Assembly: GCA_034698045.1 (NCBI GenBank)
Contig: JAQGAU010000049.1
Coordinates: 1-48,569, forward strand
DNA from: Paramacrobiotus richtersi
Lineage: Eukaryota > Tardigrada > Eutardigrada > Parachela > Macrobiotidae
Direction of reading: 5' to 3'
DNA length: 48,569 bases
Position numbers and translations under genes: made by a program. This document shows, in pieces, positions 36,401 to 46,534 of this stretch (position 1 is the stretch's first letter; the number at the start of each line of letters is the position of its first letter). A model generated the notes under the pieces. The model saw only the letters and a list, made by a program, of their open reading frames with translations. It ran no database searches and had not been told where the DNA came from.

Positions 36401-37984
36401 CCGGCCACCATACATTATCATGAAGTTCCTTTCAACACAAGTCTTGATTGGGAATTTGTCTGTTTCAGATAATATAAAGAAGCCTGGTGGGAATGGATCG
36501 GAAAGCAGTGGACTCCTGGGGTCCATGGCATCAGCCTTTAAAAACATATTCAAGCCACAAAAGAGCGGAGGTATAAATTCAGTTTTTTCGTACATCTGGC
36601 AGAACACTGACCCACCAACGCTCGCTGACCTCAGTTTGACTGCACGCAGAAGCCATTTTTCTAACTTAACCATGATTTGGGAGACGGGTGCCGTTTTTCC
36701 AGAAAGACGGTAGCTGCCCAAAGTAATAACAAACGAAAATTTTTGAAGTGCCGGGAACTGGTCAAAGAACAGGGGACCCCCTAGGTCCTATCCTGGTTAC
36801 ATATTCCTTGCACTATACCACGCCTTACGTTTAAATGTATTTTGCTAAACGAACGGTAAATTCACCCATACAGGCTGTTTCTGTCTCTTACCTTCAGTAA
36901 AAAGTTCGTCTTTGACCAATCTGCTGCAATAGATTTTGACATCAGAGATCGGAAAAAGGGCAAGATATTAAGCATCGAATTTGTCGTTAATAAATTTACT
37001 AGACCATAATGTCAGAACCAGTAGGAGTAAACAATTAAAAAGGAATGTAAATTTAAGTCGTGGCTAAAACCGTACGGACAAACTGTCACTACAGGTTCTC
37101 CTTCGCAGTAGAATTCTTTTCAAGAACTCTCTATCATGCAGGTATTGTTACACACTAAAGATTTCCGTTTAGGTGACAATGCCACCGACGCCGCCAACAA
37201 CACCGATAGTGCGAACACTTCGGCACCGGGTTTTGACAAACTGAATCTAGGTTACTGCAATGACAAAACTGCTTCGTCAACCGATAGCAAGGAAAAAGAA
37301 AGCTGGAACAAACTCATGCAGGAAAAGCACGATGTCGTCAAGTGGAAAGGAGAAAAGTTCGAGCCAAAGGAGCTCAGCCTGAAACGAACCAATCTCGCCC
37401 AAATGACGTCTACTACTAACGTTCGCACTCAGCAAGTTCGCATATCAACTGCCAGTGCGGTAATGAAAACAAACATCAATGTGGTGCCTGCAGAGAACAA
37501 CAATGCCGATGACCATCAGACTGAAAATCAGCTGGAAACATATTTTGTTCGGTCGAATTTATCCAGGATTGGGTTCTCGTACGAGGACGCCGGCGGGGTG
37601 TGCTCGGAACTGGAGTCCCGGCTAGCGCTCATGGATAACCTTAAAAAGGCATACCTGAAGGGAGCCGAGTGGTGTTTTTCGGGACACCTTCAGGACAGAG
37701 TTTTAGCTTACCCGGGAAGAAGATGCAACCGTCTGCCCGCACGCGATGCACCTGCTCAACGTACTGCAGTAAAATGTCAGAAGGATATACATTTGGTACC
37801 AGCTCAAGTGACACAGATCATATACCCAAAAACCACAACAGTCATCGCCGTTGCAGTCTGCCATGGTCCTAAACCTCCGAAAGACAGTATTTTTCTGTAT
37901 AAGGGCAACGATTTACTAGTAGGCCATTTCAATGCCACCCATTACAGCATGTACGGTGATACGGCCAGCATTTACGTATACTAA
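30440..37984 (+). CDS. Ectodomain family paralog 3: type II membrane protein with a tandem micro-exon repeat region and Link-like domain
   Basis: Model of 21 exons, 1321 residues: join(30440..30716, 31018..32643, 32754..32939, 33018..33041, 33764..33829, 33905..33958, 34094..34150, 34237..34284, 34366..34422, 34495..34551, 34621..34677, 34737..34793, 34852..34914, 34976..35032, 35109..35162, 35648..35704, 35784..35840, 36022..36105, 36184..36297, 36469..36570, 37173..37984). Every intron is phase 1 and the reading frame is open throughout. Exon 1: membrane segment ~20-45 (IIWVLLVAFVFSVTANIVLA). Exon 2: family head from WGKL (106) to ENARPD (369-374), then Ala/Pro/Thr-rich sequence with dibasic sites (PGKR ~451-454; RLRRRGR 472-478) that could be furin-type cleavage sites. 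Exons 3-20: repeats. Last exon: WKGEKFEPKELSLKRTNL and the Link-like domain (~1186-1295; GAEWCFSGHL, YPG, final CHGPKPP). The family is unnamed to me; function is unknown. The weakest splice site is the GTACAC donor at 32644. Confidence 0.8.
30811..30862. repeat. AT-rich TAATAATATA microsatellite
   Basis: An imperfect TAATATA-type run in the first intron of paralog 3. Confidence 0.7.
32754..36570 (+). repeat. Array of 18 phase 1-1 small exons encoding ~19-residue repeats
   Basis: The exons are 24-186 nt long and all are multiples of three; eight are exactly 57 nt. Each is bounded by AG and GT and starts with the last two bases of a codon, so any exon can be skipped without a frameshift. Most encode one unit of the form G(K/Q)GxNPxINSLIQNAAxSIG, for example SQGINPTIESLARNAAASLG (34621-34677) and AKGINPFVNSLIQNAATALG (35648-35704). 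Introns between units are mostly 58-180 bp; three are longer (722, 485 and 602 bp). The first and last exons of the array are divergent and longer. The repeats look like amphipathic Gly-capped segments; the function is unknown. Confidence 0.8.
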
Positions 37985-38568
37985 AGCCAATCAATGATGT
38001 GCCTACGATAAAAAAGACATCATCCTGTGGACTTCTGCACATACTGCCGCTAGAAACATTCCAGTTGACCAAAACACAAGGATACCGATGCTTACCGGCT
38101 GCTAGATTCACTGTACGGAAAAAAAACGTGGCGTTTTGTAGACAGTCTCGTATTTACTGCTCATTTCACACACGGCAGCACTTTTCTTGGATTTTTTTAT
38201 CCTCGAACTTCATAACCATGCTCACTGTTGAAAACTATCACTGCCGCTACGAACATCTGAGCTGAATGTGACCGAAGTAAACTCAATCTGCTCTTTATAA
38301 ATTTAGTCATCTGAAACTGCGGACACTGTGCTTCATTAAACTGAACTGGTGCATGTAAAAGGGGTTGACAATGCATAGTTGTTGCTGAAACTGATACGAC
38401 TTGTTTTGACGAGGCTATCAGGATGACATGTTCTTAACAACAAATGGCAGATGTGAAATATCCTATCGGTAGTACGAAGATCTTAGTTGAGTGGCCCGAA
38501 TAAAACGTCGTCAAATCGTGAGTTCGGTGCTAACTTCCGGAAAAAACGTCTGCCATAGGAGTAGCTCA
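37985..38568. other. 3' flank of paralog 3
   Basis: It has no supported gene. An AATAAA occurs at about 38499 within 'cccgaataaaacg', roughly 515 bp after the stop, and is the first plausible polyadenylation signal I saw. Confidence 0.4.
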
Positions 38569-38775
38569 GTAACGGCAGCTCGTTTCCAACGGATTTACCC
38601 GACGGTACCTACTGCCCCTTCGTCCGGTATGTGGAACATGTTGATATGCGCATCAGATGGCGACCTCTGTAACGGGGTAAATTTTATCACTGCTGATGCA
38701 GAGACTGAGATCTACTTGGCTTCGAAAGCTGAAAACAACGGTGCCACCCACTACCATCGTTTGGGGAAGTTCTGA
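38569..38775 (+). pseudogene. Possible Ly6-like C-terminal exon fragment
   Basis: After a weak acceptor (gtagctcag), a phase-1 frame contains NMLICASDGDLCNGV, which resembles the closing C...DLCN of Ly6 domains (spacing is longer than C-x4-C-N). An overlapping frame reads FPTDLPDGTYCPFVRYVEHVD just before, hinting at a frameshift. No CYxC exon was found upstream. It is probably a relic or a chance match. Confidence 0.25.
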
Positions 38776-38989
38776 GTCACTTTGCCTGTTTGCGTCATAT
38801 ATTGTTTAGGGACACTGCTGCTGGACTTCGAACACCACCTATAATATTATAGCACTAGAACATAGTAATCTGACAATTGCGAAAGTTCATGCTGCTCTTT
38901 AACGAAGACCTTCCGAAGAGCCAATTATCACCGACTCATTTGAAACCAAAGATATTGCAGAGAAAAAAAAATTAAACTTGTTATCATTA

Positions 38990-39602
38990 TCACTGAACAT
39001 TGGCAGAGATCGCATCGCGCGTAGACCATTTACAGTCCGCAGTAGCAGAGCCTTTCAAGCAAAGATGACCATCTGGCAGGAAGGTCAGCTCCATCCCAGA
39101 CGTATCTTCCGGCATCGCTTTCACATGAGGTGCTGGGTGCTCCAAAAGAGGTCCATTCACAGCTTTAAACCAGCAGGTATTCGAAAACCATGAATACGCC
39201 TTGCAGCCCGCAGTCTCCAGACATGTTTTGCAGCAGTCCTCATCCTTGGCTGCCCGCTCAAAGGCCAGATCAACTCCTGGTGTAACATCCTTCAATGGGT
39301 ACTTCCTGCACACGATATCAGGAGCGGCCCATATAATTCTCGTTACTGGCTTCCCATTGGTGACGATTCTTTCTGGTGGCAATGTGAACAGCTTCATGCG
39401 TCCATTCACATTTGCGAGGTCACCGAAATAGTATCCCAGTAAAGCACCAGATACCCAGAGCACAACGTACGTTTTGGTCCGGTAGATTTCCATCGTTTCG
39501 CAAAAAAAACAGACAAGTTTCGCTGTTGGCTGAGCAAAGTTCTTCTTCGGAATACAGATGGTCTCCGTTTCTCATGATGCTCACTGGAACTGCTGTTCCC
39601 AT
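38990..39602 (-). CDS. Bulb-type (B-)lectin plus PAN/Apple-like protein, apparently frameshifted
   Basis: The downstream frame (ATG at 39493, stop at 38990, 167 residues) begins YRTKTYVVLWVSGALLG, like the middle of a B-lectin repeat, and has a PAN-like Cys cluster (C62, C87, C88, C91, C97, C107; motif DEDCCKTCLETAGCKAYSW). Another frame just upstream (from 39602) reads NGDHLYSEEELCSANSETCL and FFLRNDGNL, the expected B-lectin start with the diagnostic DGNL. The two overlap around 39480-39495 in different frames: about two bases appear to be missing between DGNL and YRTK. B-lectins bind mannose-type glycans and PAN domains bind protein or sugar; in combination they are extracellular. Either a real mutation or a sequence error breaks the gene; no intron with GT-AG explains the shift. 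Two further cysteines lie at 145 and 154. Confidence 0.55.
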
Positions 39603-39608
39603 GCGGCC

Positions 39609-39899
39609 CTAGTTCGGTAGGCATTTGAACGGGGAACGCTCAAGGTTAGCTACAGTTGATTGTAGTTTGTGGAACCTGCCCAAAATAAGGCGCTCTTTCT
39701 CCACGAAGTGGGTCAGTGTGGCATTCCTGAAGAATATTCCTTTGCTAAGTATGTCCGCTAAAAGCGGGTCCCTGGCGGGATCGGTTACTTCTAGTGTGGG
39801 GTTTCCGACTTGTCTCACCGCGGGGTAACTGATTGGAGATTTCCCGCGAATCCCGTAATGCGGAATGTTAGGGTGCTGCCAAGTGTACATCATAGACAT
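39609..39899 (-). CDS. Unrecognised 96-codon frame upstream of the B-lectin/PAN gene
   Basis: An ATG frame ends 7 bases before the B-lectin-like frame. It has balanced composition (for example NPTLEVTDPARDPLLADILS), but no signal peptide, no Cys and no family match. Its tail contains a CTAAC-like branch-point sequence, so part may be intron. It could be an exon of the adjacent gene, although the phases do not join cleanly, or chance. Confidence 0.25.
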   Translation of the reverse strand: MSMMYTWQHPNIPHYGIRGKSPISYPAVRQVGNPTLEVTDPARDPLLADILSKGIFFRNATLTHFVEKERLILGRFHKLQSTVANLERSPFKCLPN

Positions 39900-41536
39900 A
39901 ATCGAACCCTACGTACCCTGGGACGAAAGCCGGTGAAAGGTTGTTCGAGGATTCGGACTGCCAAGACACCGGCTCTATAAGTCTGTGAGTCGTAGACTAT
40001 CACGACGGTCACACGGTGTAGCGTTAAACAGCACCGCAGTGGAAATCAAGTCATTACATTTTTTAAGTGCACCCATTTTTGCCCTACGGTAAGTATTACG
40101 CGCTGTTTCTGCAGCTTACAATCATCAATTGCAAGTTTTGTTATTGTGCAACTGCGTCGTGCTAAACTGATCTGGAGAACACCAGCGTGCGAAATTTGAA
40201 GGATATCACTTCCTCAGATGAAACTAAGAGTTTTCCTCCCGCAGCAGTTTTTTGACTTTTTTCGCAACGCGATATACTTCACCACAGGACGATGCATGCA
40301 GAGCTACCGTTAGGGAAACCAGCTGCATAAAGTCCTTCTCATAGTCCTCGTAATCGTATGCAAAACTGCAGTATTGTTCTTCGGTGCGGAATTTCCGCGT
40401 GCATAGTCAAAATACTACTTGCGGATATATGACTACAAGCAACAAGGCTCGTCTTCGGCGAGCCGCAACTTGCTGTGCTATGGAAAGTTGGATTTAGGTT
40501 TGGCAAAAAAGGAAAAATATTACGTTAAACATGGATACAGCAAATGGCGGGTCTGATTATTTGCCGAAAGACATCGCAGGCCGGTGTGTGATGTGTCAAC
40601 ATACATGTCAACAACTGGTGTTTGATTTCGTGATAATTTTCTTGTGATTGCAATATAAGTATCGTGAAGAACGCAGTATATATTCGCTGGGCTCTTGGCT
40701 GTTAATTTTGAAAGATCTAGTCTAATCTCGGCACGTTGAGATACGACTTATTATGGACTGTGTTTAGCTGTTTTTGTACGTTTATGAGTCTACGTTTTGT
40801 CTTGCTGTCGGGACTTTGGAATGCTTGATAACGTGTTGAAATATTTCGAAATGAATAAATACATCCAACAGCGCTAAGCCACAGTGTTACGGTTTCACAG
40901 TTTTTACATACAGTTGTTTCTCTGCAAATACAGCACATAATCAGGGTGTTCTTATAAAGATGCAAATTTATGTAAGTGAGAAACAAAAATGATCTGCAGT
41001 AGCAATTAGGTAACAAATAACGCAGTATTTAATATTTAGTACTAATGGTAATTATCACCGGTCGCGTTTTTGGTTCACCACTTACTTAGATTCGTAGTTA
41101 TCCCACGAGTGTGAACAACGATTCAACATTTTAAGAAAAGAAGCTACTTCTACATAAACACAAAGCTGGAGTAAATTTCTCCCGGTACTTATCAGAAAGC
41201 CCAATCACAGATTTGCTCTTTTGCGTTTCAGGTTATCACTGCATTGATGTTATCAGGCAGCATCAGGTGTCGAACATGTGTATCGAACTTCTATCGAAAT
41301 CTTATCGAACGGTTGCGCTTTCAAACAGCTTTGCCGCGTGAGATGCTTGTTCCGCTTCGGACTTTAATAACTTAAAACATAAAACGGACGAAACTTTAAC
41401 CCTGTCCATATGCTTGCCGCTTTTCTGATGCGTAGCGTGCAAGTACATGGCTTTACACAAGTCTCAGTCTTAACTAACAGTAAGCCTAAATGTACAGTAG
41501 ATCCGGGATTATATTTAGAGTAATCAAAGATCTTGG
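39900..41536. other. Intergenic stretch
   Basis: It lies between the B-lectin/PAN region and the 3' end of the glycosyltransferase. No frame with motifs or splice support. Confidence 0.5.
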
Positions 41537-44500
41537 TCAAAGAACCCTGTTGTGTCTGTAATCTTCTAAAATATACGTTATTAAAGAAGTAAAGCTGGTA
41601 TTCAGTTTCGACACTTTGTCTAAATTATAGGAACAGTCATGCAGAAATGAGTGATAGGCAGGCTTATGTTTCCACGGCCATCTGCTTTGGGTGTTGGCAA
41701 ACGTTTCGTGATTTGACCAAGATGGATTGTTAGCAATTTCGTCATCGACGTAAACAGTTTGGTTATAGAGCGAATTTTTGCTGTAAATATTCCACGGATA
41801 GTGTCCACAATTATACACCCATTCATCGGGGCGGTAGTCTGATACGTAGCCTTGCAGAATATCAGCAACATATTGGGATCCTTTAGCGCAGGCTAGAAAG
41901 CCGTTGTTCATTTTGTACAAATTGTCCACTAATTCTCCGCTGGCGATGCACTGGTATCCGTTATGTAGAGCAGAAAGCAGGCCTGCAACAAAATTTTACT
42001 CAAGAGATGCAACGCTGTTGGTACATACTTGCAAAATCGCTTCAGCTCAAGTGACCGTTCGTTTACCGACGCTAAATTTCTTTATTCTTAGTTTTTTTTA
42101 CACAGTTGACAGTGGTGCGACAGATGACTTTTCTCGTTTTAACATCCGTTCTCGATGTGGGGAAATTCATTGTCAATCAGCATTACAAAAGCGAACAGTT
42201 TAGACGAGACTAATATGGCCTGGGTTGTATTTAGATCCCTGGGTGTCGGGTGATGATCTAAGCCACAGGGCTGTTGTTGGGCTTCAGAATTTATTATGGG
42301 CAGGGTCGTTATCACTTATCAGCAACCCTCGGTCCATGGAGTTTCTCCGCCAGCAGATAAGCATCGAAGTTCAACGAGGAAAGGTATTGTGCATTTTGGA
42401 GACAGCACATACTACCAGAGAGATGGAGATTTGTTTTGTTATTTAATGTGTAACAGTGTTGTAACTGTGTTACTTTTCACTATTTGTACGCTATGCTGTA
42501 TGTAAACTGCGGTGAACAAGAATCAACATGTATCAGCAACCTGTAACCATACGGCACCACAAAATTGGGCTGCAACAGGCGGGGATATTCGACCTAAGCA
42601 GATCGAAGGTCTTATGCACTCAGCTACAAGCCGACAACGCATTTTTATCTGTCTGTTACGGAAGTGCATATATACTGTACCTTTCGTGGTCGACGTTCGA
42701 TTTTGCTTCGAATTTGACCAGTATGTTTTTCATTACGAGTTCTGGACCCTTTTTGTTTTTGGACCATACCTTATCGAAAATAACAAATCTTTAGGATAAT
42801 TATACAGCTATCGAAGACTGGGCAGAGAGCAAAGCGCCCTGCAAAAAAGAAACAGTTCTGCGCTTTTATCGGCGTTATACCGCTCAGGTCTTCATCGCCA
42901 GCATCGGCGGAGAGTGGTTACCCAGTACAACCGAATTTGCACCGATGTCTGCCCAGCTGTGTCGTTCATGCTGCTGATTTGTGGTCGTATTACTTTTATT
43001 TAGAAAAAGGAAGACTTAGATTAACGATCTACAGACTTGTAAGTATCATAACGTTCATTGAGGATAAAGACGCTACTTGCTCACAGACCGAGACGCCAGT
43101 GCACGACGCCACTCGTTTCACATCAGAATAATACTAGTTCATAGAGTTCTGGAATGGACTGCAAAATCCAGTCCAGGCCCATCCAGTCCAGAACTGGACT
43201 GGACGGATTTCAGAAACAAATCATGGTTCTGGACTGGAACTGGATTTCAGTTTACCATAAATGGAGTGGACAGGTTGCGGAAAACTGATCCATAGTTTCC
43301 ACAATTATTTGCCTAACAAATGCACTTTGGGCAATGCTATCGACAGTAACTGTAACTAACGCCAATGTTTATTCTGCTTACCAGCCCCACTCGTCTTTTT
43401 CGTCCCATTCGAAAACCTGTCTACCTAATCGCAACATAGCGCTACGATTTAAGCCGAAGCAAAACATGCCCTTCATCAAAAAACAGTCATAACGTTTTAC
43501 GTAAATCTGAATGGTTGTATTACGGTTACTTTTAGTTTCATCCGTCCTGTAGCAGCGTGTTGAAAGAGTTGATCCATATTGGCCCTAAAATACTGTCGTA
43601 ACGCTGATCAACTGCGGCGCGGCAGCAGTTGCAGGTGGAAATATGACATGATTGGTTTTTCCTTAACAGTTACTAGAGACTTTGTGTGCATGGTGTTAGC
43701 CTGATATTTGAGACGATAGTCAGGTGCTCGCTGTATTTAACAAGCTCAATAAGTGGGGTCTGTGGCTGTGCCCTGGTAGTCGCACGACTTCCTATAGGCC
43801 CCTTGGCACAAATCACCGTTTAGCCGAACAATGCATCACCAGTATGGCCACCAGATGCTGATTAGCAGCAACGGGCTACTAGATTTCCTCACCATGCTGC
43901 CCGAAGCAGAACACACAAATGTGTTATTTCGGGAGGGTTATATTTTATGGTTCTTGACATGGCTCTAGTCAGTGACCTTGCTCGAACTCACAGTAGCCTT
44001 GGACTGGTTTTGGTTTGTATACACACAGCTATCAAAACTCTGGCAACAGATAATGTACCTTTGATGTTCGGCACGTAAAAATATCAAAGTATTAAAAACG
44101 TTGAGGTTAAAGGGGCCATAACCAGGTTCTAGAAAATGATTAGGTCCTGTCCGAGTTCCCTGACACAAAGGCCAATTTTCCTGGCTGAGGCAGAGGAAAA
44201 GTAGGAAATTGCCTTAAGAGGTTCAGAAACCTTCTGTGCAAATGACTCAGACCGATCTTTATACACATCTGCATCTAGATAAAGGTTTCTGCAGATGTGT
44301 AAATAGTAGCATACAAACCCAGAAACCTAAGGTAAAATTCTCTGTATTGCCAAACGTATTGCTGGAACCGCAGCAGTCGTGCCCTGTAAACTTTACTAGC
44401 CTTCATTACTGTTTACAATAGCCAAAACATCGATAAACAGTTACCCGAAATCCGTTTAAGCGCACTACAGTACGTTCGGACCTTGGTCCGACATCAAAGT

Positions 44501-45095
44501 TCTGCGGATGCAGAGTCCAGGGCTTACCTTTGATCCTTGGAAGGTAAAAAATATCGAAATCAGACGCAATGCCACCGTACCGCTGCAGAAGAGTGTATTT
44601 AGCAATATCAGCCTCGTGGGCGATAAACTTGTCGTAGTTTGGATTTATAAGCTTGCCACCAATGGTAAAACGGCGTCGCTGATAAATAACCTTTATGGAG
44701 CTCCAGTTACTGATAAGGGAACGGCAGGAATCAAATGGCCAAAAATCTGGATAGTTCGTATGGAAATAGATGCGTTTTGGCTGTATGTACATAAGAGTTG
44801 ACAATAAACTAACGCAGTCTAGCCAGCAAAAGTTGTTTTCGGGTTTCGTCGGTGATTTCTGGTAAAATCTGATCAAATGCACAGTTGAAGTGCCGTTGTT
44901 TTCGTCAGGAGCGATAAGATCGTCCATATGAGTAGGCAAAATTTGCGGAAATGGTGAAGAGATTGGAACAAACCAATCCATAACCATCCGCGTGTTCGAG
45001 GTACGTGCAGAATTCATCCGAAAGTAGTAAAATAACAAGCATGGCAATACGAAAACTGCAGTACATCCTAATAATTTTCGTTTTCCGCAAACCAT
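41537..45095 (-). CDS. Alpha-1,4-galactosyltransferase-like type II glycosyltransferase (DXD), two exons
   Basis: Model: complement of join(41537..41982, 44528..45095), 337 residues, close to the ~350 of A4GALT-type enzymes. Exon 1 (ATG at 45095) gives a short cytoplasmic tail, a signal anchor at ~8-25 (LLGCTAVFVLPCLLFYYF), a stem, and the catalytic core HEADIAKYTLLQRYGGIASD with DFD at 179-181 serving as the metal- and nucleotide-sugar-binding DXD. The donor is GTAAGC, phase 1. Exon 2 follows attttgttgcag, rejoins as GGC, and carries NNGFLACAKGS, PDEWVYNCGHYPW and PSW, the usual C-terminal layout of the sugar-transferase DXD/Gb3-synthase families. It probably acts in the Golgi on glycolipid or glycoprotein galactose or N-acetylhexosamine; the exact donor and acceptor cannot be read from sequence. 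The 2.5-kb intron holds a retroelement fragment and CTGGACT repeats. Confidence 0.8.
42225..42450 (+). mobile_element. Retroelement tail fragment
   Basis: A plus-strand frame reads NPRSMEFLRQQISIEVQRG followed by a variant of the GNAxSxLGT tail, homologous to copies A, B, D and E. It lies antisense inside the glycosyltransferase intron and is too short to function. Confidence 0.55.
43150..43272. repeat. Cluster of CTGGACT/AGTCCAG motifs
   Basis: About eight copies of CTGGA(C/A)T or its inverse occur within ~120 bp, including the palindromic 'ccagtccagaactggactgg'. This could be the core of a small foldback element in the glycosyltransferase intron. Confidence 0.6.
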
Positions 45096-45439
45096 CGCAT
45101 AATTTGAAGAATTTAGAAAATATCATACTGAGTCCTGCAGAGCGGAAGCAGTAGATTACAGCTTTGCAAATTTCGAATTGTGTTGACTATAGTACGTCCA
45201 AGGACTCAAAAACGCGAGAATGCGAATACGACAATTTTCCGCGGTCGTGCACCTTATAACTTTTGTTGTTAGGCAACCGATCGGCACTTGTCGCATGACG
45301 CTTTATGGCCAACAGTATCACTGTACATAGCAACCAACCAACAGTGTCTTTGACGCCTATGAGAACGCTGACACCCTGCCTACCCTCATCATGGGGTCCT
45401 TGACATCCGTTAACATCCGATATTCACAGAACCAACAGA

Positions 45440-45905
45440 AAAGACGACAACTGATCCCAGTCATGGTTCTGGATCCAAGTAAACGTCCGGGACAGCAAAG
45501 CGAGGCCTGTGTCTAGCATGGGGTGTAAGTTGTGTTGACAACTTGACACTGTGACACAATCATAACTAAAAACCGCTGCCTCTGCCACGACTCCTGCTTC
45601 AGCCGCCAAACAAGCAAAAAATGAAGAAACGCCGGTTATTCTCCTATCTGGAAGATCGGTACCTGTTCGAACCGCTTGGCTTCGAGACGCTCGCTGGGTG
45701 GGGACTAACGGCTGTTTTGCTGATTAAGGAAATAGGAAACCGTCATTTTGCTGATTAGGGAAATAGCAAACCGTCTCAAGGAAATACGGGCGAACGGCGA
45801 TTCCACGGGTACCTGCGACAGCGTCTTCCTCTGAAAATTCAACGCGGAAATGCGGCTTCTGCCCTCGGAACCGTGGATGGAGGGAAATGTTTACATGAAA
45901 TTCAT
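45440..45905 (+). mobile_element. Decayed retroelement C-terminal region, copy D
   Basis: It reads AKRGLCLAW, then KKRRLFSYLEDRYLFEPLGF and ETLAGWG, LLIKEIGNR and a GNAASALGTVDGG tail in shifting frames. A ~33-bp stretch (ttttgctgatta(a/g)ggaaatag) is tandemly duplicated near 45715-45775. Same family and strand as the other copies. Confidence 0.6.
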
Positions 45906-46534
45906 TTGTTTATTTGTCTTGTCGTGGCATCAGGGCCACGACCAACTAATGATGTTGTTCAAACAGTGTACCACTGTTTAAATACTCAAGAACTATTGTC
46001 CCGTTATAAGTACAGTGAGCATAGTTGACTGACGTACAGTACCATTTCTTGATCAGCGAGAGGCCAGATGTTGGGTTTGAGCTTCTGCCTTCTGGTGTAG
46101 TTAAGTCGACTATGTTTCGGCTTCCTATCAGCGCTCAACAAAAGCTTACAGTCGCAAACTACTTTCCCCCAGAGGCCAAATTTTTAGATGAAGCCCATAG
46201 AAACTCATTGAACAGCAAGCAACAGGGAGTCCTACAAGGCTAAGATAGCATCTTTAACGACATTTTAGCAGGTTTGTAAATAGCCTGTAAAAATCCAAGA
46301 AGTAATCGTTTTTGGCATCGATTCACTCGACTTCTGACTTGGTGACAACACTCGTTACCGCACTGGTGGAAATGGATTTCTCAGTCCCACTTGAAACGTG
46401 AAAGCAATTGGCGAAGCAACCGGAATTACCAGAGGAAACCCTGCGAAGTAACCAGCGTAGTTGGGATGTTCCTTTATGAAACGTTTCCCTGTCTTCACTG
46501 GTGGAAGTCCACCAAGGTAACGAGATACACACCT

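Noticed and set aside
36110-36721. 203-codon minus-strand frame
   Set aside because: It is the antisense of three well-supported exons and introns of paralog 3 and has no motifs.
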